Assembly (NCBI RefSeq): GCF_964199755.1
Contig: NC_133900.1
Span: 74,446,727 to 74,510,726, forward strand
Direction of reading: 5' to 3'
DNA: 64,000 nt
Source: Larus michahellis
Lineage: Eukaryota; Chordata; Aves; Charadriiformes; Laridae
Position 1 is the first letter of the stretch, and each line of letters opens with the position of its first letter. Below the pieces are notes generated by a model. It saw only the letters and a program-made list of their open reading frames with translations, did not search any database and was not told where the DNA came from. The position numbers and the translations under genes are program-made. Positions 27,741 through 40,317 of this stretch are shown here, in pieces.

Positions 27741-28439
27741 ATCTGAGCAAACTTTACAGATAATCTGTCAGGGGAAAACAAACAAGAAGTCTTAAAATTG
27801 TTATACCCAAATTCATCTTTAAACAAAAGGAACCAAAACAGTCTACAAAAAGCCTTATTTGGTAAATTTTAACACTTTCTTATTCTGGAACCTCTAAATA
27901 AAAAAAAAAAAGAATGGGAGACTGGAGCTTATGTGGAATTATTATTTGTGTTACAGTAAGTCCTTCCATGTCTTTCCATGTGTATTCCACTTCTGTTACA
28001 CTCAAAGGACGACTCCAGTTCTGCACTAAAGTGCCTGCTGAGGTCATTCAGGCTTCCCCTGTTGCAATTCCACAGTTAGTGATATAAACAGCAAGAAGAC
28101 ATTAACATTCGAGCAAACAACATTCCAGCTCCACATCCCTCACTAACAGGAATCCACACCAGCAGGACCCCACATCAAAAGGGAATACGAACAGATGATG
28201 AAACATGCAGAAGTACCACACTCAGAGAACCAGTGAGTGATCAGAGGGTAATAGCACTTCTCAGAGCACTGTCCCTTCTCCCTTTGGATTAGACCTTTCA
28301 GGACACAGAGAGCAAAGGTCTTTGGCAGGGGTGCACAGGAAGAGAAGCTACACAGGAATTCTGTTGAAACAGGTGAACCTGCTGATGCAGAAACATCCTA
28401 ACAATAAGAAATGCTAAAAAACAAAACACAATCAATGAA

Positions 28440-28652
28440 AGAATCATAGAATGGTTTGGTTGGAAGGGACCTTAAAGATCATCTAGTTCCAACACCCCTG
28501 CCATGGCCAGGGACACCTCCCACTAGTCCAGGCTGCTCAAAGCCCCATCCAGCCTGGCCTTGGACACTTCCAGGGATGGGGCATCCACAACTTGCCTGGG
28601 CAACCTGTTCCAGTGCCTCACCACCCTCGCAATAAAGAATTTGTTCCTAAAA
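28440..28652 (-). mobile_element. CR1 LINE 3' fragment
   Basis: A minus-strand CR1 tail: read on the plus strand it starts with the reverse of the octamer end (AGAATCATAGAATGGTTTGG), then the TTGGAAGGGACCTTAAAGAT block, then about 150 bp of the CR1 3' region. It is 5'-truncated at about 28652, has no coding remnant of note, and lies in sense orientation to FRYL. Confidence 0.9.
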
Positions 28653-28929
28653 GAAAGATAGATCCATGCGAGAGGAAACTACTTGCAAACGCCTTGAGTT
28701 CACACATCTAGGGAATTTCTAGAATTAGCAATAGTAAAAGACAACTATGAAACAGACAACATACTGGGAAGCATAATTTTAAGAAGAGTGTCTAGATGTC
28801 CTATAGCATACCATAAACATGCATTATTTGATGGGTCTCTTCACAAACAAGCATGCATTACAAACCTTCATTTTTTTTAACACAGAATGTTTTTAAAACT
28901 ATCTCACCCTACTAGGGCAAATCCACCCC

Positions 28930-29830
28930 AGTCCTACCTGCTTTCGGAGAGCGGACACAAGACTTCCTTTCTAGCTAACAGGTAAACTGACCAGACAGGT
29001 CCTGGGGTTTTTGAAGGCTGGGATGAAGAGTGGTGCCCTTTGGCCTTAACGAGATTACTGCGCTGATCAGGGAATAACAAGGTTCTGAAACATGCACACC
29101 ACGCTGCCCACCCATGGTCCTCCTCCTTCTCTCCTCTGTAGGCTTCTGTGCTGCCACACCACCAGCTGCACCAGGCCCAGTGAGCTGGTAACACTGACCC
29201 CAAAAGCGGACTGGTTTTAACCAGGATTCATTTGTTGGTGCCGCACAGACTGCCCTGCTGTGCAGAGGAGGGGAACCGTGTGTGGCTTCATGGGCTCCTC
29301 CGACACTGACAGAAGTCAACAGTTCAGGGTAGCTTTATTGGCATGGTGGTAACGTGCTTCCCACAACTCTTAGCCATAACGATGCTGGCAAAACGGCCGA
29401 GTGGTACAACCACACCAGCAGAGAAGGCAGCCGGAGGCGTCCCTGTGCCAGCAAGGTGGAAGCGTGCACCGCAAACCTCCTGGCATTGAATACGATCTCC
29501 CCTTCGGTGACACCACTGTGGTGCGGCACATCTCCTATCAGGACACAAAACCCTTGCTTTCTCCCAGCTTTTCGGCAATATGACCACGCTGGTAGGACAA
29601 AACAACACAAAAAACCACAAAAGCAGAATCATCCCTCCTGCTGGGACACTGGTACTGGAGGCGCTGCCAAAGCGGTTCCAACAGCCAAGACCCAGTAGTA
29701 TAGAAAAGGTGCAAGTTTTGCCTTCTGAAAAAGCGAGTGTTCCAGGTTATGCAAAGTGGTCTCTACATCAGTTTGCAGCTCTTCAAGAAACATTAATATT
29801 CCTTGAGCTCAAGTTTTAACGATGCATCCT
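28930..29830. other. Unexplained GC-richer block with several open frames
   Basis: Roughly 0.9 kb is clearly richer in G+C than its flanks and is open for 60-114 codons in several frames on both strands (e.g. 29354-29698 plus, 29324-29632 and 28975-29319 minus). None of the translations is recognised. A minus-strand AATAAAGCTACC near 29341-29330 resembles a poly(A) signal just after the stop-free region. Candidates are an old LTR or retrocopy, or an exon of a noncoding RNA. I cannot choose between them from the sequence. Confidence 0.3.
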
Positions 29831-32577
29831 TGAGCCCATACTGGACATAGCATTAGCGTGCACCAAAAAAGCATCATCACCATATTCTCCAACTTGCTAA
29901 TTTAAACCTGACATCACTGTTTCAAGTGGGAGTGAATCTGCTAAGGAAACAGAGCAACTACGATAGCACTCAAGTCTTCAGGAAAAATAAACGAGTACAG
30001 GAAGTTTTTCCTTCTTGAATCTCAGAATAGAAGCCTAATTTGTAAGAATTTGTCTTATCCCAATGAAAACAATCTGCTTTCCCCCCCCAAAAAAAAGTGA
30101 AGATTAGAGCTATGTAACTGAAAGCAGAATAAAACAACAGAGTTAGTAATTGAACTTGCAGCCTAGCCTATAAGTATAAATTAGCACACCTGCATAAAAC
30201 TGATGAGTGGTACCGGGTACCGGACAGTTGTGTTATACTTTTTCGCCAATTAGCAGGACACTGTCATAATTTCACACAAAAGCCTGTGGGGGTAGGGAAG
30301 ACAAATTCCATTTCTTTCTCTGTATACGCTGCACTTTTTTAAATTACAAAACTTTTTGCTTTAGAACTGTAAGTTTTGGGGTTTTTTTCTTTAAATACAG
30401 AAACTGAACAGACAACATAACCTCGAAAAATGTATGCACAGGGAGAAAACAGTTTATCTGTCACATTGTGGAGTCATCTCACCCTTTGGCAGTTTGAAAC
30501 TAAACCCTTGTAAGAACCTGACATATTTAAAGGAATTAACTTTGCATGTTAGAAAGTTTCAAAATTTTAAAAGATACTTAAGATGAGGCTATCCTTCATA
30601 TAATCTAAAATTACAGTTTACCAGTTAATTCCCAAGCTACTTAGTATTAATGGCTTCCTTGGTCCAGTTCAATTAATGCAATTTCACAGAAAAAAACCCT
30701 AAGGACCAGTATAAGAAGGAACAAAGCAATGTAAAATTTTGCAATAAACTCTCTATACTAGCGTAAACTTGTAGCTATTATTTTGCCTTAAAAAAATACT
30801 TTAAACCTAAACCATTTAATCTTTTTATAGTTTGGCTTTATTGCTGATTTTTTAATGTAAACGTGCAAATAGTTTCAGTTCTCCCCATGCTTTTCTGAAA
30901 GAAAGTCTAGCTTTCTGTTTCCTGAGAAATGAAAGGAAAATAAGAAACAACTATCATCTTTTGGTAAAGTTTTCATTTCCTTTCAGTCACTTAAGGTATA
31001 CTTGCTCTGGGAGGGGGGAGCTGGGTTTTTTGAGCGAGTTGTGGGGCATTTTCTTTGGAAGGTTGGGGATTTCTGGAGTGTTTGAGGTTTCCTTTTTAAG
31101 AGCGTGCCTTTAATTATTTAGCATTGGTAGAAATGAAATACAAGTAGAAATAAAATACCTGGCAAAATATATCAATGAGAAGCTGAACATAAAACACAAC
31201 TGTTATGTTTGCTGACTGAATGCATTATCCCGTTTAATAAAAAAAGCCCCGAAGTTTTTACAGTTCATGTGTTAGGTAATAATTGTGCTTATCTTGAAGT
31301 CGCATGCAAGAATACAATGCTTTCCTGAACTCATTAGGCGTTCCCGAGAAGATCAAGGCATTGTCTATCCTGCAGCTGCTACAATCCTCAGTTGGGATAA
31401 GGATCTGGGTTTCCTGTCGCTAACCTCTTGCTTGTTCCAAGTACTGACGTATCACATAACATCTTCCAAACCTATGAGTTTCTTCCACTGGCAGATTTTC
31501 TTCAAATAAGAACATACATTTCAAAGCAAATCCCAGAGTGGTACGCACTCTGAATCATACCCAGTCCCATGCAAGTAGGAACATCGAGAGAAGACGTCAT
31601 TACAGAATCCCATAACAACAGAAGTGGACAGATCTTTTCCGTTATAAAAGGATCAAAGTGAATGATGACAAGCATGATGTTGGTATCTCTATGCAATGAC
31701 ATTAAAAAAACCCCAACATTTGAACAATAAAGGTTCTGTGGAACAGCTGACAGTAAGCTGGTTGCCAACAATGGCAAGACTGCGATGAAATTGGATCTCT
31801 AAGGAACTGAGAGCCGAAAACCTTTACTGACAGGTTTTTAAGTGCTTAATGTAGGTTTTCCTACAGAAAAGCCAGAACATAGACAGTAAGTGATAACCAG
31901 AGACCAAGCACACACATGCCTCTCCAAAATTACTTAAAAACAAGAGCATTTCAACATATATTTCCTACACAAATATTTTGTCTATTTGGTTGATGGCAAT
32001 TTTCACAGCCATCATCTCTGTTCCTGTTAGAATTTTCCCTAACACTGCACGAAAGTACATATCTGTAGAAGAATTTCCTCTCGTTTGAAGGCTCAACTTT
32101 TAATATTATGCCCAAAGCATAAAACTCAAATGGCCAGGGAAAGAATCTATGGTTTATCACTCAAAATAATCTTCATTCCAATCCCAAAAGTGCATACAGC
32201 ACTAGTTTATTCCATTTCCCTTACCAAGCCTGACCTAATTTTAGTTTATCACTTAAAATTTTATACAAGTATGTTTAGAATGTGACCGACCTGTGAAAAT
32301 TTTCATTATCCTTTTTTCATTGTGACTCTTCTCTGTGGCTTCTATTAATTAAAAAAAAGCAGGTTTACTGAGTCCACAGTACAAGCTTAGTTTCCAGTAC
32401 CAATGAAAATCCTCTGGACATCTAGATTAAACACAGGTTCTGTCTTGGTTTACATAGCATTCATCCACTCTAATTTATTTTAGTTCTTCCCTTGCAAAAT
32501 GTAGAGTTTTGAATTGTAGTCACAGAAAGTTTACCTACACTGAAAAACAGACAGTAGAAATTAACACCCAACCTCCT

Positions 32578-32620
32578 AAAAAAAAAAAACAAAAAACAAA
32601 CAAACAAACAAAAAAAAACA
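32578..32620. repeat. (CAAA)n / A-rich tract
   Basis: An A-run followed by four ACAA-type tetramers and a second A-run. Confidence 0.9.
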
Positions 32621-32772
32621 AGTGGGAAAATTCACAAGTCCGTTTGCATGGACTGACATAACTCCAGTCTCTACTGGTTCAGGCATACATCTTCCATGCT
32701 CTGTTATACAGACCATACTACTAAAACTCTATACATATAAAACTAAATGATACTCTACACATACATACTAAA

Positions 32773-32795
32773 ACACTATATATATAATATAGTGT
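32773..32795. repeat. AT-rich palindrome
   Basis: ACACTATAT at 32773-32781 is the reverse complement of ATATAGTGT at 32787-32795, separated by five bases. Confidence 0.75.
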
Positions 32796-35700
32796 CATAG
32801 TGAAACATATTTGTATCATAAGATTTAAGGTAGCTGAGAAGCAATGTAAATTTAAACCTCACATAATATATAGTCCTCTTATATAAAATTTCATAGCGTG
32901 ATCTCTTTCTAGTAACAAAACCAGAGTGCCAGAGAAGGACATACAACGAGACATCAAGATCCATAGACTAATATTAGTCATAGAAGAAAGCAGTAGTTCA
33001 TTTTCTTCAGTTACATCTTTGTTCATCAACAAGAGCAGGTAAAGGAAGGAGCTGAACATACATTATTTCTCACACAGATGCTACCTGTGGGACTTCAAAA
33101 GGTTACTCTCAGCTAGAGGATATAGGGAGTTAAAACTAAGGTATCTATTTTCTCAACAGGATACTATCAGAAGAAAGTTAGCTATCAAGTATGTTTGTTT
33201 GCCCACAGATGTGTTGGGACACTAACTTTAAAAATTCTCCCTTCTCATCTCTTTTATCTCAAAGACAGAAATAATAATCTCTAAAGCGTTACAAAGTTTT
33301 TCTAGCGGAAAAATATGCTTAGATTTTAAAATAGTAGGTTTTCCTCTAAATTCTAAATTAAAGATTTCCTTCAGTGTAAAGCAACAGCATGCCAATTCTT
33401 CTGCAAAATATAGATGTCTTTGCCCCTTCTTTTTACTTAATAACTTGAATGCATTTCCACTTAATAATCTGAACATAACCAGAAAGAATAAATGCTGCTG
33501 CAATAACTGTGATTTGTTTTAAATAGAAAACAGCCCTATCTATCAGTTCTTACAATAAATGGAGTTGTACTAGGTACTGTGGGCTGAAGTCTTCAACATT
33601 TTATGGCTTACAGAAAGATTGGCACCTGTATTAAAGGCAAACAAATTTACTTCTGCTCAGGTCAAGATACCTTTCTTGCCTATTATGGACATGTAATGAT
33701 TATATTAAATTCAAGTCAGTGGAAAAGATACTTAAGGAACTTTCTTTATCAGATAGCACATGATTTGAGTACTATTTACCATAGTAATACATCAGATGAA
33801 TAGTGACTATTTAAAGCCAATGTTTTATGTAGATTTTGTAACCCTAAAATAGAGTAAAGGTTTTTCCATACACAAACATAGAATGTTTATAGATATTCTT
33901 TCCACTGAACAGGCTTTTTCAATTAACATTCGATTGTCTCCTGTCTTAAGAAGAAAAAAAAAAAAAGAAGAAAAAAAAAGAATGAATTTTGGTAACAACA
34001 ACCAGACAATCAGATGCAGCAGACGATGCTCCCAGCAGAGCATCATGTGGGCCTATGGGAACCCCAGTATTGTAGCTGTAGTATATAAACATTCGTAAAA
34101 TGTCATTCATGTTTAACAGAAAACAGAGCTATCCTTTCAACGCTACAGATGTTCACATATAGCAGAACTAAAGTATTTTAAGTGACTATATTAATTTCTA
34201 AAAGGAATAAAGAAAAAAAGGCAGGGAATTTGCACTTTTATAATTTCTAGAAAGGAAAGAGAATAGATGTAATTTAGGTTTGTTTGGCAAGGTTTTGGTT
34301 TCAGGGCTTTGCGCAGAGGAGAGGAAATGCTAACTTTCAGTGTAAATTCTTGGATGAAATCTCATTCACTCTTCCTATTTGAAAAGCTACAACATACTTG
34401 AGATAAAACAGAAGTCCAACTAAGTTAGATACTAAATCAAGGTCCAAAAGTGTTTCTAGTAAACAAGGGGGAAAAAAAGAAAAACTTTAAAACCCAGCAA
34501 TTTGGGATTATTAGCAAATAAGGAAACACAGTTGCTAAATGCGCTGATGAAATAAATAATTCTCAGTACATCAAAGTCACTAAGTAAACAAATATGTGGG
34601 AAGATGAAGGAACCTAGACCAACAAATTGTTGAGCCACCCAAGACAAAGCTTCCATTTTTATCCTATATGGAACATTTATGTACTTATGCACACCTGTGC
34701 AAGTTTGCTTACTAAAATCAGTCATATTATCACAGTAAGGCTTATGAAATTGCAGGGGGTAAACAAGACCACCAAAAATTAAAAAAACCCACAGAAACAA
34801 TACATGACACGCTAACTGTGTAGCTTCAGAAGCCAGGTGAACAGACCTTCCTCAAAAGACAGCAATGAAGGCAAAGGTAATGCTTCATCACACTGTCTCC
34901 CTGCTCAGGCATTCTGACTCTGAGCTGGGGCAACAGAAAAGCTCAAAGTGCACCTTGATGTATTGGATCTACAGAACAGACTGACACATCATGAATGATA
35001 ACCTGAAAATCAGAGATTAAGACAAAACATGACAGTGTACATGTTAGCTAACATATAGCATCAGGATATAGCAAAAGGATTATTCTAATTGTTAACGCCA
35101 GAAGAAGCATATGTGAGATAAGCACGTATTGTGAAAGAATTTAAGAAAAAATTCTTTATTTGGATTTGGAAGAAAATTGCTGTATTACACCTATCTGAAG
35201 GAGAGGTTAAGCCTGTTCCTATAAAAGTGACAAGAAAAAAAACTTGCCTTTGATAGAGGCAACCATTGAAATTTAAGGACAGAGCCGAACATGTTCACCC
35301 AGGAAGGCAAGGATTCCTTTATGTAAAGAAAAATTGGCGTTCCAGTCATCTGATTAGAATAGAAAGACTAAAGAAGACCTGTGTCCTTTCCTCACTTGTG
35401 GCTTTTTAAATAGCCTAATAATAAAAGACTTCTAATTGTCATAGTGAAAGACAGGAGGATTCTTTTTCAAAAAAGTTTCAGAGGCTGGAATTACTTCATC
35501 CTTAAGGAAGATACCACAAAACTAACTTTACTGCTTTCCATTTCTTAGTAACTAATTTTCAAAGTCATCCATTCTTTTCAAGTTAATGTGCACTGAACAG
35601 GAAGAAAAAAAAATTATCTACAGAGAATGTAATATACGCATTTTTAACACACGCAGGTCAGCTTATAATACGATTGTTTCAAGACATCTACAAATGGAAA

Positions 35701-37136
35701 TGCACAGGTGTCAAGACTGTCATTTTGCTCACACTAGGATTATCTTTCATCATTCACACAGAAGAGCCAATGAAATATAGTTCAAATTAAGAATAGTAGC
35801 TAAGTAGACCATAGAAAGAGGGGGTCCCTTTCCTCACACAACACTCTTATTCCTTCCTTGACTCTGCTGTACGTTTTAGCCTGAATCCTTATATCCTTTA
35901 AGGTATGCCTCAAAGGATGGGGGACATTTTGCGGTTGTTGTTGTTATTGTACTGTCCACACCAGAAGTGAGCCTTGCTGCACTTCAGAAGCTATTTCTGA
36001 GCCAGAGATACTTACTGAGGAGGAGCTAAGGAGGACAGCAGAGGTGAGAACTTCATGATCAGTGGCGCGCTGTAGGTGCAAAGTGCCCAGAGCCAAGTGA
36101 GGCAGGATGTGTTAAGCCACGCTGGGCAGAAGCACAAGGGAGGGGAACTCACAGAGTTTCCACAGGAAAGCTCTGCAACTACGTAGGAGGTATCAGAAGT
36201 AGCTGCATCACTTGTGCTTCACTCTGAAAAAATGACTATCATTTTCTCCCCGTCTTTGAAGTACCTGTTTTGTATTCAGTGTTTTCATTAGCTACTAGGC
36301 AAGGGATAGGTATTTTCCAGTTCCCTAAACACTGCTGGTTCCCATTCCATTATATATCACAGAGGTAATACAGAGTCTTTACTGTAACTTGTGCAGTTAC
36401 TCTACACCTTGATAAAGAAGTTGTTTCTTTTAAAATTAAGCATCTCTCCAAGTGAATTCTTTTCACGCAAACAGTTGTTGGCTGCACATGGAGAACAGCA
36501 GCATCTCCACAACCAATAGTAAAATAGCTATCTGAATAAAAAGAGTGTTAAAAATAAGATTTTAAGATCCATAGGCATACAGATAGCTGTATACAAATAA
36601 ATTTCAGAGCTGTAATAGTGCAAAGTTAACCAAGTTAGCAGACAAGAGTTTCTTTCTCCGCCACCTTCCTGCTGATGCATAAGCAGACTTCTAAAAGAAA
36701 TCCGCAACAGTTCAAGCCTCTTTGAAGGCCAAATGGATTTAATTTTAGCTGTTAAAGAACACTACTAATAGTGCCTTGTATATTATGTTCAATATACAAA
36801 GCAGATTACGTTAAAACAAATATATGGTCATAAAGAAATCTTAATCAAACTAAAAATTATCGTTCATGATAAAGATACATAGCTGTTCTCCATGACAGAA
36901 AACAAGTTCAGAAAGAAAAGCTTTACAAAACGTTGAAAACAGGACTTTTATGAATGTTGGATGTTGCTACAAAAATTACCTAACCCTGACCTTCTAGACA
37001 CGAGCAGCACCAAAAATCCCCAGAATCCTGGGGAAGGTAAATCCTGCAAGACAGGTTCAACAGTTTTTCCCCCCTAGTCTGACGCGCACACAGTTTTCCC
37101 ACTCCACAGATTAAGCTCTCTTCTGTGTCCCTATTA

Positions 37137-37850
37137 GAATCATAGAATTGTTGAGGTTGGAAGGGACCTTTAAGATCATCGAGTCCAACCTTTAGCCTAC
37201 CCTGACAAGAGCCACTTCTAAACCATGTCCCTCAGTGCCCCATCTACCCTTTTTTTAAACACCTCCAGGGATGGTGAATCCACCACCTCCCTGGGCAGCC
37301 TATTCCAATGTTTAATAACCCTTTCAGTGAAGAAATGTCTCCTAATATCTAATCTAAACCTCCCCTGACGTAACTTGAACCCGTTTCCCCTCGTCCTATC
37401 ACTTGTCACCAGGGAGAAGAGGTCAGCCCCCATCTCTCTACAACCTCCTTTCAGGTAGTTGTAGAGGGTGATAAGGTCTCCCCCCAGCCTCCTCTTCTCC
37501 AGGCTAAACAACCCCAGCTCCCTCAGTCGTTCTTCATAAGGTTTGTCCTCCAGACCCCTCACCAGCTTTGTAGCCCTTCTCTGGACACGCTCCAACACCT
37601 CAATGTCCCTCTTGTAGCGAGGGGCCCAAAACTGAACGCAGTACTCGAGGTGGGGCCTCACCAGTGCCGAGTACAGGGGGATGATCACTTCCCTAGTCCG
37701 GCTCACCACACTATTCCTGATACAGGCTAGGATGCTGTTGGCCTTCTTGGCCACCTGGGCACACTGCTGGCTCATATTCAGCCGGCTGTCAACCAACACT
37801 CCCAAGTCCTTTTCTGTCGAGCTGCTTTCAAGCCACTCTGCCTTGAATTA
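37137..37850 (-). mobile_element. CR1 LINE, 5'-truncated copy with open ORF2 C-terminus
   Basis: A 714-bp CR1 insertion on the minus strand. The 3' end at 37137 has the AGAATCATAGAATTGTTGAGGT signature and the GGAAGGGACC block; the 5' break is near 37850. It is the least decayed CR1 in the window, because the ORF2 C-terminal region is still open. Its truncated 5' end is typical of target-primed insertion. Confidence 0.95.
37218..37850 (-). pseudogene. CR1 ORF2 (reverse transcriptase) C-terminal remnant
   Basis: An uninterrupted frame encodes the end of the CR1 ORF2 polyprotein, after the reverse-transcriptase catalytic motifs. Recognisable segments are [39 protein letters not shown] and [10 protein letters not shown], and it finishes at a stop near 37218. 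The apparent start of the 195-codon frame is a TTG inside the element, not a real initiation site. The catalytic FADD region and the endonuclease are missing, so it is not functional. Confidence 0.88.
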
Positions 37851-40289
37851 GCATTTTCATCTTCTGTTTTCTTGCAGATGCGTCTCAGATATTCCACATT
37901 ATTTGAACAACATGAGGCACTAAGTGCAAGGAATTCAGCAAGTCATTTGTCACTGCCAGTAAGCACGGTCTACACAGGTCTTCAGCAGAAACATACCTCC
38001 AGTTGGGCAGGAGAGGGAGAACTAATGTTCAAATGGGGGGGGAGGGGGAGGTCTACAAAAACCCCTGTTCGAAGTTGGTGAAGCCCACTGAGCTATATAA
38101 AATACAAAACACATCTTAATAGAAACTTTGTAATAAAAAAAGAACTTAAGTGTTTCCATTATTTCCCCAATACCTATCTTACAACTCTATAGACACAGCT
38201 AATGGAACTGCTGAGCAGGCTACTGAGTACCAAGTGCTGCTTTAATCCTAAATGATTATTTAAGGAGAGGAAAAAAAAAAATGTGTTACAACTGCAAACA
38301 CACTTGTAATGTATGAACAGGTACATTAGTTGTACTGTTTAGCAATTGCATTACGGACAGAAATAGGCTTTCCAGCATAACTGATGCCCCAGACAATTTT
38401 TCAGAGCAGTCATGTAGTCTTCACCATGAGAGCTTTTCGAGACCTGACTGGATAAAGCCCTGAGCAACTGGGTCTGCTGATCAGGGAACTGATTCCAGGG
38501 AGTAAATTGGTAACAGAAAAGAAGAATGACAGCTGGCACGCTTTTCCAGCTATATATTATTTTTCCTTCTCACACGTATTTTTAAAGGAAAGCACTTAAG
38601 GAAAGACTGTCTCTGCATTCTCTGACAGGAAAATACACCCTGACAGACGACTTGTTTTTACCTTTTGATGAAGTGAAAAAAACCCCAAACAATCCACGTT
38701 TATCGGCTACACACAACGCAATAGGTTTTTAACACTGAAGACAGACAATAGATACAAAAGCTAAGGACCCAATGCTAAGTGTATTTTTTTTATACCTATT
38801 ATCTGATTGCTTTCTACACATCTTTCAGTAAATATAGAAAGTATAACAACTACTGAGAAGTATTCCAAAAACTAGATCAGCACTGAACAGCCTTGTTTCC
38901 AATAAGGAAAAACTATGCAAAATTCAACCTTGAATACTCGACATTTGTCCCTGGAGCATGTTTTCTATGTAAACATATAGAAATGTAGAAAAATACATCA
39001 TCATTAAAACCTTTTAAAGTAAGGTAAAACTAGAGTTGTCCAAAGCATGATAAGCACTCACAAGAGAACAACTTACAGTAAAAAATTATACTAATGTCCT
39101 CAAATGCCCTGCCTCCATGTTTCTGTTTCATTTAAAAGACTGATCTGGAGTTCCTACTCTAATGCTAAAAAGTGCATTTGCCTTCCTTGAGCAACAGAAA
39201 GATATGGAAGTTCAAGGTAAACTTCTGCAGCAACAAATTTATTATCTTTTGAGAGAAGGAATACATACGTCAGAACAAAAATAATTATGGTATAAAATTC
39301 TAACAACAGACAGTGAAGCATGTCAGCATGTTCTATAACTTGAAATGAAAGCCAGTGACAGAGGCAGACAACAGGGATATGATCCACTGGAGATGATCCA
39401 AAGGCAGAACTTATGATACAATCAAATCCTATCTTATTGTATACTTCTCCTGTAAAGAATACATAGGACAATGCAATAAAGGAAAGCGAGAGCTATCCTA
39501 AAAATATTATAGAAAATGTAATATTATAGTTATTAATGATAATTAGTTAATAATAGAACATATACTATTCTATTACATTCTATAAAATAATATTATAGAA
39601 TATATAATTAACACAGAATGTGTTGAATACCAAAGTCCACATAGCAAATACTGCAGAAACAACTGTACTTAAATATTTTCCTCCTGTCATGCCAACATAC
39701 TCTCTGTTCACAAAGGCCAAAAGGAAGTACAGCCTACCAGCTTTACTACTTGACTATAAGGAAGCAGCACATTGCATTATCTTTGAAGGACAGGTTAGAT
39801 GTTGGATTACGTAGATCCATCCATATCCATTTCAGCTCAGAAGTGCTTTATCCATTGCCCTGTGCTTGACAGCAGTATGGATCTATTTACTACTGGTAAA
39901 ATCCTTATATAAAGAGCAGTAAAGAAAAGAGCATCTATATAAGGAATTGTGACTGCCTTTAATTAGCTGCATTACCTGGCTTCATCCACAAGAGGACAGA
40001 GCTCAGACACCTGCCCGCACACTAGAAGGGAGGACTCTATTAGCACCAAGAAGTCAGATTTGCATTGAGCACAGAAATTTATGAAAGAAAACTTGAGAGA
40101 ATTACTGAACATACAGAAGTTACATGAGAGAATTACAACATGTACAATTTGAGGATTACTAAATGTACAGGAACCACATCTTCAGGAAGATGTGAGCTGC
40201 AGATGACTGGAAGACAGGACGCTGCTTGCCCTGTTCTTAACCTCTTCCTTAGACATTCAGTTTTGGCCATGATCAGTTACTATACCGTG

Positions 40290-40317
40290 TTAAATCAAAT
40301 GTTCTTATTTGATTTAA
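40290..40317. repeat. Perfect 11-bp inverted repeat (hairpin)
   Basis: TTAAATCAAAT (40290-40300) and ATTTGATTTAA (40307-40317) are exact reverse complements around a 6-base loop, GTTCTT. It is too short for a pre-miRNA. Confidence 0.9.

Larger units (their letters stand above)
25270..28439. other. Intronic sequence, no gene seen
   Basis: AT-rich; it contains the direct duplications at 26.5 kb and (TA)n patches. No coding exon is supported. Confidence 0.6.
29831..37136. other. Intronic sequence, no gene seen
   Basis: AT-rich DNA with A-rich microsatellites (32.6 and 33.95 kb) and the small palindrome at 32.77 kb. Open frames up to 114 codons (34456-34800 minus) are hydrophobic or low-complexity and lack support. 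Confidence 0.6.

Noticed and set aside
32534..32580. Apparent 47-nt minus-strand exon between a T-run acceptor and GTAAAC
   Set aside because: The acceptor is just the complement of a simple A-run and the donor is weak.
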